Source: CAYWGR01 sp964458015
Lineage (GTDB): Bacteria; Planctomycetota; Planctomycetia; Pirellulales; Thermoguttaceae
Length of the DNA stretch: 19,327 bases
Assembly (NCBI GenBank): GCA_964458015.1
Contig: CAYWGR010000103.1
Location: 1 to 19,327 of the forward strand
Direction of reading: 5' to 3'
The notes beneath the pieces are model-generated. The model saw nothing but the letters and a program-made list of their open reading frames with translations. It was not told the DNA's origin and did not search any database. Below, piece by piece: positions 8,221 through 16,315 of the stretch. Each line of letters begins with the position of its first letter. The stretch's first letter is position 1. The position numbers and the translations under genes are program-made.

Positions 8221-8646
8221 ATGAGATGTGTAAAGCTGTCTCTGGGACAGAAGCTTCGCCGGGGAGCGGCAGCCGTCGAGTTTGCCGTGATGCTCCCGTT
8301 TCTTTGCTTCGTGTTCATCGCGACCGTTGATTTCTGTCGCGTTTTCTACTACTCGCTCACCGTCAGCAATTGTGCCCGCAACGGCGCGATTTACGGGAGC
8401 GCCGACAAAATCCATGCTCTCGATACCGGCGGCATCCTAACCGCATGTAAGGCGGATGCCGGCAATCTTAATCTACAAGAGTTGGGGATCTCTTGCTCGA
8501 CCGACAACGCAAGCAACCCGACTCATGTGGATGTCACTGTTACTTATCCGTTTACCACAATCGCACAGTATCCCGGAGTTCCAAAACAAACGATTCTCAG
8601 TCGCTCGATACGCATGAGCGTTCTGCCTGCTACGCCGAATTTCTAA
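8221..8646 (+). CDS. tadE: TadE-like pseudopilin 1
   Basis: This 141-residue protein has the TadE signature. A short basic leader ends in Gly15, followed by AAAVEF (Glu20 at +5, Phe at +6) and a hydrophobic helix to about residue 38. That is the class III prepilin signal cut by CpaA/TadV-type peptidases. The rest is a small periplasmic domain with Cys residues at several positions ('NCARNGAIYGS', 'ILTACKADAG', 'GISCSTDN') and a 'HVDVTVTYPF' strand typical of TadE-like proteins. TadE pseudopilins are processed like Flp and are needed for pilus assembly. AAGGGGG precedes ATG 8221 by about eight bases. It heads a + strand unit with a second tadE (63 bases on) and tadG. Confidence 0.88.
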   Translation: MRCVKLSLGQKLRRGAAAVEFAVMLPFLCFVFIATVDFCRVFYYSLTVSNCARNGAIYGSADKIHALDTGGILTACKADAGNLNLQELGISCSTDNASNPTHVDVTVTYPFTTIAQYPGVPKQTILSRSIRMSVLPATPNF

Positions 8647-8709
8647 CTGGATTCGGCCGACGCAAGACAGAACGTTCTTCGGAAATAATTCAACAAAAAG
8701 GGCAGATCG

Positions 8710-9235
8710 ATGGTTGCCATAAGTCACAATGGTCGGCGTCGCGGAGCCGCTGTCGTCGAGTTTGCGATCGTCGCGCCGGTCCTGCTGTTCATCGTTTTTG
8801 CTGAGATCGTCGGCGGCCTCGGCATCTCCCGCTACCAGGAAGTCGCCCATTTGGCACGCGATTGTGCCCGCTACGCCTCGACGCACGGCGGCGACTATTT
8901 CCAGGAAGGCACCCACCAAAANNNNNNNNNNCCACCAAAAAACCGGCGCGCCTTCCGTAGTCAGCAGCAACGAACTCAAAAGCTTCCTTGCCGACAGGGT
9001 TGTCCTCCTCAATCTCGATGAGCTTCAAATCAATATCGACTGGACCTCGCCGACGACCTTGAGCCCCCGGAATGTGCCGGTTTATGTCGATATTGACCAG
9101 AATCAAAATCCGCCGGCCCAAATTGCCGTCCGAAATTATGTGATTGTCACAGTGCAATACAAATGGTTTCCCGAGACGTTTTTTACGAGCCCTATCACAC
9201 TGACCAGTACATCTGAAATGCCTATGTCCTATTAA
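8710..9235 (+). CDS. tadE: TadE-like pseudopilin 2, interrupted by an assembly gap
   Basis: The protein starts at ATG 8710 with leader MVAISHNGRRRG, then AAVVEF (Gly12 as cleavage residue, Glu17 at +5) and a hydrophobic helix to about residue 36. The frame reaches ten Ns at 8922-8931 and continues in another frame to a stop at 9235. The nine bases before the Ns (8913-8921) are repeated exactly after them (8932-8940). Removing the Ns and one copy (19 bases) joins both frames into one 168-residue protein with a normal TadE-like C-terminus ('NYVIVTVQYKW'). I therefore treat it as one intact gene broken by scaffolding. Its role is as for the preceding pseudopilin; the two are clearly different in sequence. 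AAAGGG before the ATG is a modest ribosome binding site. Confidence 0.85.
8913..8940. other. 10-N gap flanked by an identical 9-base overlap
   Basis: CCACCAAAA occurs on both sides of ten Ns. Ten Ns is a common placeholder for a gap of unknown size. Overlapping the two copies gives one continuous reading frame through tadE 2, so the true gap is probably zero or negative and the duplicated nine bases are the shared ends of two contigs. Confidence 0.85.
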
Positions 9236-9327
9236 GAGGTTCGTCCTATATCATTCTAGACCGCCGACATCCGTCTATCGGATCACACACAAGCAACTCA
9301 AAACTGAATTTAGGAGCAATCTCCATC

Positions 9328-10644
9328 ATGTCGAACGCACCAATTCTCCGACGCTTTCAACAACGACGCGGCGTTGTCGTCGTCCTTATGGCGATGATGC
9401 TGTTTGTCATCCTTGGCATTATGGCCATTACCCTCGACGGCGGACTGGTCCGTGACAACCATCGCAGAGTGCAAGGCGCCTGCGATGCCGCCGCTTTGGC
9501 AGCCGCCACGAAACTGTTCGTCAATTACCCCGCGATTGTGGCCAGCAATTATGCCGTTTATGACCCCGGCGGAGCTGCTTTGGCCGCCGCGCTAACGTCC
9601 GTCAGCGATAACGGTTTTCCGAACGACGGCGATCAATCCTCAACCACGGTCTACATTCCACCGCAAAGCGGGCCCTTTATAGGCAAACCCGGCTATGTTG
9701 AGGTTCTTGTTACTTACTTCCAGCAACGAGCATTCAGCCGAATTTGGGGCTCCGAGGCCATCCCCATCACGGCACGCGCCGTCGCTCGCGGTCGATGGAC
9801 CGGTTCGGGCATTGCCATTATTGCCCTCGATCCTACCGCGAAAAGCGCTTTGAATGTCTCGGGAAAAGGAGTCGTTACCGCAACGGGAAACGCAAGCGTC
9901 GTGGTCAATTCGGGCCATTCGCAAGCTGTGGTCGTCTCGGGAGGCGGCAGCGTTACCGCGCCCGGCTTCGAGATTACAGGCGGATACAGCGGCACGTTGA
10001 ATGGACCTGTCACGACCGGCGTGCCACCCACTCCGGATCCATTAAGCTACTTGCCGGCGCCTACCGTTTCTGTCAACGGCCAGATAACCACAAAGAGTAT
10101 CGGGAAAGGCAACAAACAATACACTCTTACTCCGGGCCGTTATACCAGCCTGCCTAATTTCGTCTCCGGTGATGAAGTCATTCTCAAGCAGGCCAGCGCC
10201 AACTCGGCCGGCGGTATCTATTCCCTCGATGGTTGCGGCTTTAAGTCCACCGGGGCTAATATCACGATGGACCCCAGCACCACCGGCGGTGTTTTGCTGT
10301 ACAACAATCCCACGGGATCGTCGCTTAACCAGCAAATTCAAATCACGGGAAACTCTTCCGGCACTGTCGCCTTGTCGGCACTTACCGATGGACCCTATGC
10401 CGGCATGTTGTTGTGGCAAAACCGAACTGCTACGCAACAAGTTGCACTCTCGGGAAATGGCAGCTTCAATCTGACAGGAACCTTTTACACGCCTAACGCT
10501 CAGTTGCAAATCACAGGTAGCGGAAATGCCGTAATCGGCTCTCAATATATCAGCCGCTCGGTAGATATCAGCGGCGGCGGAAACATCACGATCAACTATT
10601 CACCCAGCACCGCCCGCATTCGAGAAGCGGTCTTGGTCGAGTGA
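9328..10644 (+). CDS. tadG: TadG-like Flp pilus assembly protein
   Basis: This 438-residue protein begins with the TadE/TadG-like N-terminal module: a basic stretch, one membrane helix (about 13-38), then 'TLDGG' and the 'GACDAAALAAATKL' helix typical of TadG-like proteins. Val and Leu follow the Arg-Arg-Gly where TadE has AAAVE; there is no Glu at +5, so it is probably an uncleaved anchor. After a beta region (about 60-150) comes a long part rich in Ser, Gly, Thr, Val and Asn with recurring 'SGxG' turns (about 170-430), suggesting a parallel beta-helix or similar repeat fold facing the periplasm. No von Willebrand A MIDAS motif, common in proteobacterial TadG, was found. AGGAG precedes ATG 9328 by ten bases. 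It is the last gene of the + strand unit. Confidence 0.8.
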   Translation: MSNAPILRRFQQRRGVVVVLMAMMLFVILGIMAITLDGGLVRDNHRRVQGACDAAALAAATKLFVNYPAIVASNYAVYDPGGAALAAALTSVSDNGFPNDGDQSSTTVYIPPQSGPFIGKPGYVEVLVTYFQQRAFSRIWGSEAIPITARAVARGRWTGSGIAIIALDPTAKSALNVSGKGVVTATGNASVVVNSGHSQAVVVSGGGSVTAPGFEITGGYSGTLNGPVTTGVPPTPDPLSYLPAPTVSVNGQITTKSIGKGNKQYTLTPGRYTSLPNFVSGDEVILKQASANSAGGIYSLDGCGFKSTGANITMDPSTTGGVLLYNNPTGSSLNQQIQITGNSSGTVALSALTDGPYAGMLLWQNRTATQQVALSGNGSFNLTGTFYTPNAQLQITGSGNAVIGSQYISRSVDISGGGNITINYSPSTARIREAVLVE

Positions 10645-10695
10645 TAAGGCCGCCTGCTGCAACCGGCGCTGCATTCCAGCAAGAGTGCGGGCTTC

Positions 10696-11913
10696 CTACT
10701 TCCCGCTCTTACTCGGCCAAAGCTTGAACAATCCGCTCAAGCTCTTTTTACCGGCGGTTTCCACAACCTGCGCGGTCCCCTCGCCGGTAAGAGCATTGGC
10801 CAATGCCTGGAACGATTGCGTAATAGCCGCCTTGGGCGATGTTTCAATCAACGGCACACCGTTGTTGCGAGATTCGATCATCGTGCGATAATCGTTGGGA
10901 ATCTGCCAGTAGATCGGTTTACCGATTGTTTCCTCGGCCTTTTTCAGAGTAATTTGGCCGCTGTCGAGCCCCACGCGATTGACGATGATCTTGACTTTGT
11001 CGGCCAGTCCGCCCATATTGCCCAACGACATCATCAATCGAACGACGTTCCGCAGGCACGGCAAATCCAGTTGCGTAACCAGCAAGATCTCATCGGCCAT
11101 TTCCAACGCGATCATGTCGATGGCCGAATATCCCTTCGACAGATCCAATACCAAATGTGTAAAGGTGGCCTTCAGCAAGCCGATCACACGCTGCAAGTCG
11201 TCGGGCGTTATCAGCGAAACGTCTTCCAACTGCACAGGACGAGGCAGCAGATACAAACCCGACGCATGTTTCGTCAACGACCGCTTCAAGAGCGTGAAGT
11301 CCAACCGCGTGACATTTTGGGCCACGTCCACCAGCGTGTAGTCGGGAATCGTATCGAGAAACACGTCGGCGTCGCCAAGGCACAAATCCAAATCAACCAA
11401 TGCAACCGAATTTTGCGGCTCCCGGGCAAGAACGCATCCCAAGTTAATCGCAAGGCTCGTCGTGCCCACTCCGCCGTTGGCGCCGGCCACGGCGATCACC
11501 CGACTGCCTCGAGGACGGCCCTCGCCGCCGCGGCCCGTGCGCCGCTCGCCGATGCGTCCTAACGCCGCCAACAAATCTTCGATCCGCAACGGCTGCGTCA
11601 AGAATTCCTTAGCGCCCGCCCGCAACGCTTGTAGTATCAATTTACCGTCGTTCGAGGAGCTGACCACCAACACCGCACAATCAGGCGTTGTTGCAGTCAA
11701 ACGCATGACAAGATCCAACGCCTTCTGCGGATCCGAATCAATCGCCACCAACCCGATATCAGGGTTTGTTTGAGCTACAACATCTGAGAAAAACTCGTAG
11801 CGGGAACATTCCGCCTCGAGCCAGATCATATCCATCCCCAATAACATGCTTTTCAGCGATTCACGCTGCGCATCATTGGGGTCCACAATCGCTAATCGAA
11901 GAACATTGCTCAT
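10696..11913 (-). CDS. cpaE: CpaE/TadZ-type pilus localisation ATPase
   Basis: This 405-residue protein has an N-terminal receiver-like domain (about 1-122; Asp59 lies where the phospho-acceptor of response regulators sits) and a C-terminal ParA/MinD-like domain. The P-loop is GANGGVGTT (144-152). It lacks both lysines of the standard KGGxGKT motif, a known feature of CpaE/TadZ proteins, which position the pilus machine at the inner membrane. A 'ALVDLDLCLGDADVFLD' strand follows (171-187), as in ParA-like proteins. A Gly/Arg-rich linker (122-137) joins the domains. It is the last gene of the cpaA-tadE-cpaB-cpaC-cpaE unit, three bases after cpaC, and is convergent with tadG. A shared imperfect hairpin at 10681-10710 lies across its stop codon. 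Confidence 0.92.
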   Translation of the reverse strand: MSNVLRLAIVDPNDAQRESLKSMLLGMDMIWLEAECSRYEFFSDVVAQTNPDIGLVAIDSDPQKALDLVMRLTATTPDCAVLVVSSSNDGKLILQALRAGAKEFLTQPLRIEDLLAALGRIGERRTGRGGEGRPRGSRVIAVAGANGGVGTTSLAINLGCVLAREPQNSVALVDLDLCLGDADVFLDTIPDYTLVDVAQNVTRLDFTLLKRSLTKHASGLYLLPRPVQLEDVSLITPDDLQRVIGLLKATFTHLVLDLSKGYSAIDMIALEMADEILLVTQLDLPCLRNVVRLMMSLGNMGGLADKVKIIVNRVGLDSGQITLKKAEETIGKPIYWQIPNDYRTMIESRNNGVPLIETSPKAAITQSFQALANALTGEGTAQVVETAGKKSLSGLFKLWPSKSGK

Positions 11914-11916
11914 GTT

Positions 11917-13527
11917 CTACTTTACATCATCATATCCGACCGGGCCGATAAAACCGGGTGAACCGTCCGGGGCCACGGTCGGTGTTGCACCCACCGAGGC
12001 AGTGGTCTTGGTTGGATTATAGCGATTGCTCGGATTAGATGACCTCGCTCCGTCCATCGGTTGCGGCGTCGGCACCTTTTCCCCTGGACCTTGGATCAAA
12101 CCTTCGGGAGGCTGCGGCTGCCTGCCGCCGTTTTGTGCACAGGGGCCATTCGGTCCCGCAGGGCAACATTTCGGCACTTCCAGATGCCCCCGCATGAACA
12201 ACTCCCAATCGCTCGGGCTGGTCGTCTGAGTTCCAGGCCCGCAGGGCGGAACCTCGTTCGGATCCATTGCCTCGACCAATTGCGGCGTAACGAGCATTAA
12301 CAACTCGACTTCATTTTTCTGCTCTTTAGTCTTTCGGAACGCTACGCCTAAATAGGGCACCTCGCTGATCCAAGGCAACCCGCCGTTGTACGATTCAACA
12401 TACGTTTGCACCAAACCAGCCATTGCCAGGGTCTGCCCGGCCTGCATCTCAACGCCAGTGTCGGCCTGCCGCGATTTAATGCCCGGGACCGTTGTCCCGT
12501 TGATGAGAATCGACCGGGAATCATCAAGCTCGCTCACCCGGGGACGTACTTCCAAACGAATCTTGCCGTTCCCCAGCACGATCGGAACGAAGTCGATCTG
12601 CGTCCCATAAACCTTCCACTCGATGGAAATGGTTCCCAAGCTTTGCGGCACCGGCACGGGAATTTCACCGCCCGAATTGAACGAGGCCGCACGCCCACTC
12701 ACGGTGGTCAGCGTCGGTTCCGACAATATCTTCACCAGGTTGTCCTGCCGCAGGGCTTCTAGGACACCAAAAAAAGCACTGCTCCCATTCACGATGCCGA
12801 ACATAAATGTGCTATTGGTTGCGCCGGCAAAAGCCGGCCTCAACGTGCTCGTAGTATCGATCGCATTCGTCAACAACCCAGCAGGGGTTGATGTAACGAC
12901 GCTCGAACCTGTCACTTTCGCAAAGTCGAATCCCAATTTCCGCAATTTCGTCCGCGATACTTCCATGACCTTCACGTGCAGAAGCACCTGCTGCACGCCT
13001 CCGACGGTCATGTTGTTGATCACCTTGGGATAAAATTCCTCGGCGACGCGAACGATCCGGTCGATCATTTCCGGCTGTTCCACGAAGCCCGAGATCAGCA
13101 CGGCATTCGAAACAGGCATGATTTTCAACGCCGCGCTCGGAAACGTCGATCGCAACACCATCTCGAGTTCCCGCGAGTCGCCAATGACGATCACATCGAT
13201 CGTGTAAAGCTTCTTATCCTCGCCCCACAAGTTGATCTGCGTCACGCCCGTCGCCTTCGCCGACACTTGAATCTGATTCGGCGACAACGGAGTGAGTTCC
13301 AGCGTGTCGGGATTGCTCACCTGGGCTTGAGCGATCTTTTGATCCATTGTCAGAATGCGGCTCGTGCGAACGGTGATATCCATCCGCTCGTTCTGCGATT
13401 GGATCTTGAACATCACCGACGGCTTGGCCAACGGAGCCGTCTCGGGCTGTTGACCCAATACCGTGCAAGGCAACATGGCCGCTAACGCTAGCGACGCGAG
13501 TAGTCGCGGGAAAGATCGGGTATACAT
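11917..13527 (-). CDS. cpaC: Tad pilus secretin CpaC/RcpA
   Basis: This 536-residue protein is the outer-membrane channel through which the Flp pilus exits. A signal peptide ends near residue 25 (hydrophobic 8-22, then VLG before Gln-Gln). The N-terminal pilus-formation domain spans about 38-113 and a BON/secretin short-repeat-like region about 114-176 ('VLISGFVEQPEMIDRI'). The secretin barrel domain covers about 255-418 and includes the family signature near 'VPYLGVAFR' (390-398). After it comes a tail of about 115 residues rich in Pro and Gly, with Cys at 429, 454, 455 and 463; tails of this kind are not part of the usual secretin core. AAGGA precedes ATG 13527 by about eight bases. Gaps to cpaB and cpaE are 30 and 3 bases. 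Confidence 0.93.
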   Translation of the reverse strand: MYTRSFPRLLASLALAAMLPCTVLGQQPETAPLAKPSVMFKIQSQNERMDITVRTSRILTMDQKIAQAQVSNPDTLELTPLSPNQIQVSAKATGVTQINLWGEDKKLYTIDVIVIGDSRELEMVLRSTFPSAALKIMPVSNAVLISGFVEQPEMIDRIVRVAEEFYPKVINNMTVGGVQQVLLHVKVMEVSRTKLRKLGFDFAKVTGSSVVTSTPAGLLTNAIDTTSTLRPAFAGATNSTFMFGIVNGSSAFFGVLEALRQDNLVKILSEPTLTTVSGRAASFNSGGEIPVPVPQSLGTISIEWKVYGTQIDFVPIVLGNGKIRLEVRPRVSELDDSRSILINGTTVPGIKSRQADTGVEMQAGQTLAMAGLVQTYVESYNGGLPWISEVPYLGVAFRKTKEQKNEVELLMLVTPQLVEAMDPNEVPPCGPGTQTTSPSDWELFMRGHLEVPKCCPAGPNGPCAQNGGRQPQPPEGLIQGPGEKVPTPQPMDGARSSNPSNRYNPTKTTASVGATPTVAPDGSPGFIGPVGYDDVK

Positions 13528-13557
13528 CCTTGTATTCCTTGCATGAATGTCCGGACA

Positions 13558-14712
13558 CTATTTGCCCGGTGCGGTGTCATCCTTGACATCCTTTTGCGAT
13601 TTCTTCGGCTCTTGTTTCGAACTCTTGCTGGGCTTCGGTTCCTCGGGCGTGCGTGTCGGCGGCACGGGTTCCTCGGGAACAGGCGCCGCGGCTTTGGGTG
13701 CATTGCCGCCCGCGCCGCTCGCTAAGGTCGTTGTCTTCCATGTCCCGGTAGGCGAATCCTCCGACATCGTTCCATCCGACTCGAACTGCACTTCGCTCAC
13801 CTCGCCGGGCTTTAACAAACGCATGGTCCAGATCTGCGACGACTTCGGCTCCTCCGTCGAATCCTTTGACGGCTTCGCCTTTATCGTGTTCAACAGATCC
13901 AAAATTCCTTTCGTCTTCTCGGCCGGATTCTGTTCCACACCAGCCATCAACGATTCTTTTTCGCGAACCGACTTGGGGGGGCCGCCGAACAATTCCGACG
14001 GCTTCGCCTGCACGTTGGCCGTTTGCGTGTCGTCCTCCGTACTCCGCATCACCAAATTGATCGTGCCCATCTGCGTGGCCAACATCAATTTAGCCGCCTG
14101 CTCGGGCGTCACTAAAAGCGAAATCGTTTTGGCATCGATCGATTTATTGCTCGGATCCTTTTCTTTCTCCAAATCCACAACGTCGTTGACCGCGAACACT
14201 TTGATATCCTGGAGAATCGTGCGTGTTAGCGTTTCCGGTATTTCGCGCCCCGGATCCCGAACCAAATGAATCATCACGTCCACGCGGTCGCCCGGCAAAA
14301 TCAAACTGCTGCCGCCGCTCACCAAATCCACCTTCACCGGCACGACGCGATATCCTTTGGGAATCAATGCCGTGGCGCCCTGTTCGCTCGCACCCTTGCC
14401 GAGCAATTTCGTTTCTAGAATCGGCTCGCCCGCGTAAAGTTTGGTCCGCGCCCGGCGCCCCTCCGCGTTTTCAATCTTCGTAACCGCTCCCGCCGGCACT
14501 TTATCTTTGGGCCACTGCTCGACCTTCAGCACCTGGGGGGTCAGTAACTCGCCCAAACTGATGTCTGTCATCGCTACGAAAATGGATTGGGTATCCCCCG
14601 CCGTCCCTACAGGTTCCGCATTGCGCTTGGCGATCACCTCGGTGATGCCGATTGACGCCACCAGGCCGCAACCGAGAGCCAACAACAACAAGGCTAATGA
14701 TTTGGGTCGCAT
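13558..14712 (-). CDS. cpaB: Tad pilus assembly protein CpaB/RcpC
   Basis: The protein is 384 residues from ATG 14712. A TTG at 14727 would add five residues, but MRPKSLALLLL is the normal look of a CpaB N-terminus, and neither start has a clear ribosome binding site. One membrane helix (about 5-25) is followed by a SAF domain (about 42-110; 'AMTDISLGELLTPQVL', 'AGEPILETKLL') and the RcpC/CpaB domain (about 115-230; 'GYRVVPVKVDLVSGG', 'PGDRVDVMIHL', 'TPEQAAKLMLA'). CpaB associates with the CpaC secretin in the periplasm, and the SAF-like fold may bind peptidoglycan or sugars. The last 60 residues form a Pro/Lys/Glu-rich, probably disordered tail. The gene sits between a tadE-like gene and cpaC in the operon. 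Confidence 0.92.
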   Translation of the reverse strand: MRPKSLALLLLALGCGLVASIGITEVIAKRNAEPVGTAGDTQSIFVAMTDISLGELLTPQVLKVEQWPKDKVPAGAVTKIENAEGRRARTKLYAGEPILETKLLGKGASEQGATALIPKGYRVVPVKVDLVSGGSSLILPGDRVDVMIHLVRDPGREIPETLTRTILQDIKVFAVNDVVDLEKEKDPSNKSIDAKTISLLVTPEQAAKLMLATQMGTINLVMRSTEDDTQTANVQAKPSELFGGPPKSVREKESLMAGVEQNPAEKTKGILDLLNTIKAKPSKDSTEEPKSSQIWTMRLLKPGEVSEVQFESDGTMSEDSPTGTWKTTTLASGAGGNAPKAAAPVPEEPVPPTRTPEEPKPSKSSKQEPKKSQKDVKDDTAPGK

Positions 14713-14757
14713 GATTTTTTTCTGCAACGGTTCAGCGTTGCTCGGGGTTATGCGATT

Positions 14758-15279
14758 TTACTGCACGGTTTCACGACGCATGACCGTGCTGGCCTTTAAC
14801 TCGGTCCCTGAGGATAAAAACCACGGCTTCGGAAGCCAACTGACATTGCTAAATGGCACGTTTACTTTGACGGTAATTGTTTCTCCATAGCCAACGGAAC
14901 TGGGTTCCACCGCGCTGCCGCTGCTGTTCAAGACCGAAATCGTGGCGCCCGAAATCCCCGCACTGCTCAGGTAGTTCGAGACTACAGTTTTCGTTCCTGC
15001 ACTGGTACTGCCATCAACAACGGCGGCTCTGGCCCCCTCCCGAGAGGCGTTTGTCAAAACCTGCTGTACCATAATCACCCGCCCAAACTCAATCATGCCG
15101 AATATCATCATGAAAAAGATGGGCGCAACGATGGCGAACTCTACGGCCGCAGCACCTTGTCGATTTCTTCGGCATGGTCGGCAAGCCTTCTCTAATTTAT
15201 CTCCTGCGAGATTACCGCTTAGAGTTTTCTCAAGAAATAAATTAACCTTTTCAAACTCACTCTCATTGAATATACGCAT
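14758..15279 (-). CDS. tadE: TadE-like pseudopilin 3
   Basis: The start is ATG 15279, with AAGGTG six bases upstream. The longer open frame upstream overlaps the peptidase gene out of frame and is rejected. The 173-residue protein has an unusually long leader (42 residues, Lys/Glu-rich, containing CRPC at 33-36), then QG|AAAVEFAIVAP with Gly42 as cleavage residue and Glu47 at +5, and a membrane helix to about residue 68. It continues with 'QQVLTNASREGARAAV', the classic TadE-like segment, and a beta-rich domain. It should be processed by CpaA and join the assembly pseudopilins. It is 20 bases after cpaA and 45 before cpaB. The leader region looks more AT-rich than the rest of the gene. Confidence 0.88.
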   Translation of the reverse strand: MRIFNESEFEKVNLFLEKTLSGNLAGDKLEKACRPCRRNRQGAAAVEFAIVAPIFFMMIFGMIEFGRVIMVQQVLTNASREGARAAVVDGSTSAGTKTVVSNYLSSAGISGATISVLNSSGSAVEPSSVGYGETITVKVNVPFSNVSWLPKPWFLSSGTELKASTVMRRETVQ

Positions 15280-15299
15280 ATTGGGCACCTTGGTGCATA

Positions 15300-15866
15300 T
15301 CAAAGAAGCATCCCCATCCAGGCAAAATAGGCAATTGTTCCAATCGCAATCGGTATCCCATACGGCAACAAAAGCATGCTGCTCTTCCGATCTGCTGCAA
15401 TTGCCGCCAACTTGTTCGGGTCTCGAACTTCCAAAATCTCTTCTGCTATCGCCCAAAACTGGTAAACATGGTGATACCAGTCACGACGCCAAAGAACCAT
15501 TCCGATGGCAATCACGCCGCCAATGATGGCTGACACGCAAAAAGCATACAAAGTGGTTGTTCCCCAAACCCATGCCCCTACGCCAGCCAACAGTTTCACA
15601 TCGCCCGCGCCCATGCCGCCGATGGCATAAGCAGGCAGCAACAAACCCAAGCCAACCACTGTTCCGACGATACTCCAACCTAAACCTTCCAAACCAAAAA
15701 ACACGGTGCTGTAGATCCAGCCGCTGAGGATCAAGGGGAAGGTTATCCAATTCGGCACTTTCAGCATCCAGCCGTCGATCACTGCGGCAACTACCAAAAC
15801 GACGCTTAAAAGCCAAACTGGCCAATTATCCATAACAGCGGAGGGAACTTGGGACATCGCGAACAT
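15300..15866 (-). CDS. cpaA: prepilin peptidase CpaA/TadV
   Basis: This 188-residue polytopic protein is an A24-family aspartic protease that trims Flp prepilins and TadE pseudopilins. The two catalytic aspartates are visible: Asp31 in 'AAVIDGWMLKVPN' and Asp89 in the family GxGD motif ('GGMGAGDVKLL', 83-93). About five hydrophobic segments are present (about 15-30, 42-58, 64-82, 95-120 and the C-terminal 170-188). Like other Tad peptidases it lacks the N-terminal zinc-binding methylase domain of PilD. AAGGAG lies ten bases before ATG 15866; a second ATG nine bases downstream is possible. It heads the cpaA-tadE-cpaB-cpaC-cpaE operon. Confidence 0.93.
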   Translation of the reverse strand: MFAMSQVPSAVMDNWPVWLLSVVLVVAAVIDGWMLKVPNWITFPLILSGWIYSTVFFGLEGLGWSIVGTVVGLGLLLPAYAIGGMGAGDVKLLAGVGAWVWGTTTLYAFCVSAIIGGVIAIGMVLWRRDWYHHVYQFWAIAEEILEVRDPNKLAAIAADRKSSMLLLPYGIPIAIGTIAYFAWMGMLL

Positions 15867-15993
15867 CGAACAATTTCTCCTTAACTTTGTTTCCTAATGG
15901 CGTCCTAAATCACTAACTCTTTAGCGCCGACTCATGGAAGACCGGATAATCAATCGAATTCCATTGCTTTGCCAATCATCAGTAATCTAGCCG

Positions 15994-16107
15994 TCAATAA
16001 ACGCGGCCGCTCATCATGAGCCCCCAGAAAGCGCCGACAACGGTGATAAAACATACCACCATCTGTACAACGGTTGGCGCCAATTCCATGGGAATAACAG
16101 GGTACAT
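15994..16107 (-). CDS. possible 37-residue single-helix membrane protein
   Basis: An ATG at 16107 opens a frame of 37 codons ending in TGA at 15994. After MYPVIPMEL there is one clear hydrophobic helix (about residues 10-32, 'VVQMVVCFITVVGAFWG') and a short polar end (SGRVY). This is the composition expected of a small inner-membrane protein. It lies between the flp terminator and cpaA on the same strand, so it could be the first gene of the cpa operon. The ribosome binding site is weak (GGCCGAG about five bases upstream). I do not recognise a family. It might be chance: a 37-codon frame is not rare. The hydrophobicity and placement are the only support. Confidence 0.4.
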   Translation of the reverse strand: MYPVIPMELAPTVVQMVVCFITVVGAFWGLMMSGRVY

Positions 16108-16272
16108 GATCTCGGCCTGCTGATTTCAACACGGACCATTGATCCGCATTTAAAAAAACTTTTCACGGAGCGGAAGTACAACCACCGCTCCAACCTGAAA
16201 GACCCGGCGCCTACGTCATATTAGACGCTCAGCGCTCGACCTTTCTCTCGGCTCTCTATTGAAGCATAGGTC

Positions 16273-16315
16273 AAAAAACAGCCCCTCGATGCTAACTCTT
16301 TTAGCATCGAGGGGC
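16273..16315 (-). terminator. intrinsic terminator after flp 1
   Basis: A perfect 15-bp inverted repeat (16281-16295 with 16301-16315) closes on a 5-base loop. On the minus strand it is followed by six Ts (16278-16273). It lies 67 bases after the flp 1 stop codon. On the plus strand a short TCTTTT follows, so weak action in the other direction is possible, though no plus gene needs it. Confidence 0.85.

Noticed and set aside
8017..8415. 132-codon minus-strand open frame
   Set aside because: It is antisense to tadE 1 and its promoter region, and its product has no recognisable features.
10681..10710. Imperfect inverted repeat as a bidirectional terminator between tadG and cpaE
   Set aside because: The stem has a two-base bulge, no T-run follows on either strand, and one arm lies in the cpaE coding end. 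It was not strong enough to list.
14713..14727. TTG 14727 as the start of cpaB
   Set aside because: It has no ribosome binding site, and ATG 14712 gives the typical CpaB N-terminus.
15280..15456. Longer start (ATG 15456) for the third TadE-like protein
   Set aside because: The extra 59 codons overlap cpaA out of frame. ATG 15279 has AAGGTG at the right distance and gives a normal protein.
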